From Tenrec ecaudatus (Eukaryota; Chordata; Mammalia; Afrosoricida; Tenrecidae), in the NCBI RefSeq assembly GCF_050624435.1, contig NC_134535.1, forward strand, positions 124,607,731 to 124,671,730: a stretch of DNA of 64,000 nucleotides, written 5' to 3'. Numbering within the stretch: the first letter of the stretch is position 1; each line of letters starts with the position of its first letter. A model generated the notes under the pieces. The model searched no databases, had not been told where the DNA came from, and was given only the letters and a program-made list of their open reading frames with translations. Below, one piece after another: positions 61,513-64,000 of this stretch. The translations under genes and the position numbers were made by a program.

Positions 61513-63204
61513 CTCTTTGCATTTTAGCTTGGTTGCTGATATAGCTCATGGAATAGTACTCTTAAGGTATCATTGTTGATACCTTATAGTTTTTGTTGAA
61601 CCTATTTTCCACTTACTGTGCTGGTTTACTAATGTTAAATGACTGGTCCTTGTATTTAAAATAAATATTTAAATACATTACCCCACTGATGTCTCAATTT
61701 TTAGTAATTTTATTTTCATTTGTTTTGATTATTGAAACTCACCAATAGCTTCTGCATTTTCCACCTTAGGCTTATACTCGAGTCAATCAGTTTTTTTTGG
61801 TTTCCCAGGTAATAATTAGGTGCCTCGGCTTATACTCGTGCCGGCTTATATTCAAGTATATGTGGTAATCGTATTATGAAGAAATTAAAGGAAAGAGGCT
61901 CTGATGCACATTCGTTAAATGCAGTACTGATCAATGTCACCAGCCTCCATTTCACCCCAGTCCAAACACAGATTCAGTTCTGCCATTCAAAGGCACTAGG
62001 AACATGGCTCTTTTCCTCCCTCTTTCATACCCACCCACACATTATTGAAATAATAGTGAGAAAAGTTCATATGAAATAAAGTGAATCTCCCCCAGGATTT
62101 TTGTGTAAGTTGATCTCTGAGAATTGAAGTGGTAAGTTCTACTTGTAATGGATAAGATTTGAACTCTATAAAAATAACCCATCTTACAGTACACAGAAAA
62201 AAAAAAGTGAATCACAATGGAATGACTCAGCTGCATCAGTTTCCGGGCATAATCTCAGGAGGTCATATTAGGAACCTGTATATGGATATGCAAGTTTAGC
62301 CATGAAGTTTATCATACTCAATTAAAATTTCTATTACTAAGACAATGAATTATATATAGGCTTTCTTTCCTATAAATATGTTGTGGAAGAAAGAAGTGAT
62401 GTGGAAGAACTTTAGTAACATTTCTTTGGTTTTCAACAGCAAATCAAGACCCATTGTGAGTAGGAGTCCATGCACAGATCTACAAAGTTGAACCAAAAAT
62501 ATAATATTCAGAGATCCTGAAAAGCATATTTCAATAAGTCAGGTTATTAGGAGTGACCTCTCATTGAAATCTCTAATTCTAAATTTCTGCTGTTCAAGTT
62601 CCCATTCCTTTGTCTGTGCCTGCTGTGAAATGCTGACACTGAAGAGGGAATGCTAAGGAGCCCAGAGAGTCTACTAGCCCAAAGCTGGAATGTATCTTAA
62701 ATGGATGGGCATTTTATGCCTCCTGTGACATAACATGCTTTTTGTTACAAGTCATAAATCTGTTTGGGGGAAACAAAAAGTAATAGTTGGGGTTCTTGTT
62801 TTGTTTTGTTGTTTTTCAACACTCCCCAAAAGAGAAGTCCAGCCAGGTAGAGGGATTAGATCAAATTATGTCAGTCGCTCATTAGAAAAGTAAGTAATTA
62901 ATTCCTAAAGACTGAGACAGAAATTAGGAAGGAAATCTCATGCCGCCTCATATATCCACAAAGGGTTCCTAGCACAGCCTCTGAAACATGGAAAATGCTA
63001 AAAATCATACATTTTATGGGTGAATGAATGTGTGAACTGATGAGTGGCATAGGTGACAGCCAACTGACAAACTCTATGGACATTCACACAAACTCTATGG
63101 ACATCCCTTACAAAAGATGTACAACCATAAACAAAAAGAACAAATAGGCTGCTCCTTTCACGGTGGGTGTCAGTCTAACCGCGTGTCTCTGGAGAATGCA
63201 CCAC

Positions 63205-63346
63205 TCATAAGTAGATCTTCTTCATCTCACAAATTGAGCACTTAGTCTTGGCACACTGGGAGTCATTCCAGGCCCACTTTCTACCACGGGCATATATGAC
63301 AACACAGCGCTCATCAAGATTATTGGGTTCACCAGCATGCCAGAAC
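63205..63346 (-). CDS. Terminal CRD exon of a second CLEC4A/CLEC4C-like lectin (partial gene)
   Basis: This is the last exon of a second C-type lectin gene transcribed leftward from beyond the window. It is 142 bp long, the same length as the terminal exon at 3090-3231. It has a strong acceptor (TTCCTTTCAG) and the same entry phase. It reads FWHAGEPNNLDERCVV, then WAWNDSQC, and ends CSICEMKKIYL before TGA. The EPN triplet and the WND motif are present, as in calcium-dependent mannose-type CRDs. The tail KKIYL and the run GEPNNLDERC are very like human CLEC4C and close to CLEC4A, so the member cannot be fixed from one exon. Intron sequence upstream (to 64000) and the 3' flank are homologous to the same regions of the left-hand gene, showing tandem duplication. 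No stop or frameshift is seen, so the gene may be functional; the remaining exons lie outside the window. Confidence 0.87.
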
Positions 63347-64000
63347 CTGAAAGGAAGAAAACAGATGGGGCTGCTTCTCCAAACTGTGCCTTGAGAAGCG
63401 TTAGAGACTGAGGGAGCTGAGGCTGAGCACGTGGAATCCCGGTCGTCAATCATTCCTCCCCCGTCCTGATTGTGCAAAGCCCCATGTCTCAGCAGCTTCT
63501 TCTCCACCCCTGAACTTTCCCTCGAAAACTGACAACCCAGCCTTCTCCCATGTTTAGAATCTCAGGACTCATTGAAACGCAGTGCCCCGCAAGGTGCTGA
63601 TTTACTCCTTCATCCTTGGCCTGTTCCAATGGAACTGCCCATCCTACCTAGAGCACTTCCATGAGTGGTGAAAAGATTTCCTGCAGGTCCCAAGTATGAT
63701 ACTGTGTGTTCTTTGGGCATTGATTTTGAAGTCTGCAGAACTAGCTAAGATCTCTAGATCTGACTCTTACTCCCTGTTATCTTGGGTAAGGAATTAAATG
63801 TACCTGAGTCTCAGGTTTCCTATCTAGAAAAGGGGGATTAGGGTAACTTCCACATATACTTGACACATATGACATGAGGATCAAAGGTAGTAAAATTATC
63901 TAAAATGAATTAAATTTTGTTTAAAACCATATCAATGGGAATCACATTAAGATCATAATTTTGCTTTCTGATAAAGATTAAATCTTATACATTAGGATCT

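Larger units (their letters stand above)
59471..61865 (+). mobile_element. Pogo/Tigger-type DNA transposon, complete ends, decayed transposase
   Basis: Terminal inverted repeats are CCGTATATACTCATGTATAA at the left and its imperfect complement TTCAAGTATATGTGG at the right, flanked by TA target duplications (59469-59470, 61866-61867). The transposase begins at ATG 59979 (MDTLEPKQKCQSYEAGFKMK). It opens with a Brinker/CENP-B-like helix-turn-helix (REFCVDENQVREWRKMK) as in POGK. A DDE_1 catalytic region follows: NMDETAMTF (first Asp), WDMFRAHL (second) and LTSVLQPLDVSLNKSFKD (third). The acidic tail ends DDDEESSFEGC at 61512. The gene is dead: TAG at 60348 where Trp is expected, a frameshift near the A-run at 60606, further stops near 61193-61204, and an L1 3' end inserted at 60894-61079. 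It occupies the right lectin duplication only. Confidence 0.93.
59345..64000. repeat. Tandem lectin-gene duplication, right copy
   Basis: This is the paralogue of 1680-3990. It starts near GTACTTTATTATTTCTCATC (compare GTACCGTATTGTTTCTCACA at about 1694) and continues past the window end. It is interrupted only by the Tigger element at 59471-61865. Alignment continues through the 3' flank, the terminal lectin exon (63205-63346) and the preceding intron. Confidence 0.72.

Overview
The window is nuclear DNA from a placental mammal, most likely an afrotherian and probably a tenrec such as Echinops. Two observations point there. First, there are many copies of an AfroSINE-type tRNA-derived SINE. 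Second, there are two clear SPIN (hAT) transposons with 8-bp target duplications; among afrotherians SPIN is known to me only from the tenrec. The species call is an inference. The window is mostly interspersed repeats, and protein-coding sequence is a small fraction.

Host genes, all on the minus strand: the left end (3090-5241) holds three intact, correctly spliced carbohydrate-recognition exons of a CLEC4A/DCIR-like C-type lectin. The right end (63205-63346) holds the last exon of a second, related lectin gene that continues beyond the window. A decayed third copy of the first lectin exon lies at 14389-14539. A fourth copy survives only as intron at 54426-54720. The flanks of the two terminal exons are homologous over about 2 kb (1680-3990 and 59345-64000). 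So this is a locally duplicated myeloid lectin (Dectin-2/DCIR cluster) array that has since been filled with transposons.

Processed retrocopies, plus strand: an ATG4D copy (about 32083-34040), full length with one in-frame stop and its catalytic residues kept; and an RPS4X copy (53382-54425), with one in-frame stop and a long target-site duplication, inserted inside the relic lectin intron.

Mobile elements: an L1 that lacks all of ORF2 but keeps both ends and its target duplication (6848-11482, HAL1-like); a near full-length L1 (about 38309-46867) split by an ERVL-type LTR; many 5'-truncated L1 3' ends on both strands; several RTE/BovB-like LINE fragments; solo ERVL-type LTRs, three of them with clear 5-bp target duplications; an old class II (betaretrovirus-like) ERV remnant with envelope sequence (about 55440-59222), itself hit by a younger solo LTR; a MaLR LTR; and a complete pogo/Tigger DNA transposon (59471-61865) with a decayed transposase gene. 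Several elements are nested, so relative ages can be read directly (SPIN, then ERVL LTR, then L1 at 30244-31605). I found no convincing RNA gene, CRISPR array or bacterial-type operon.
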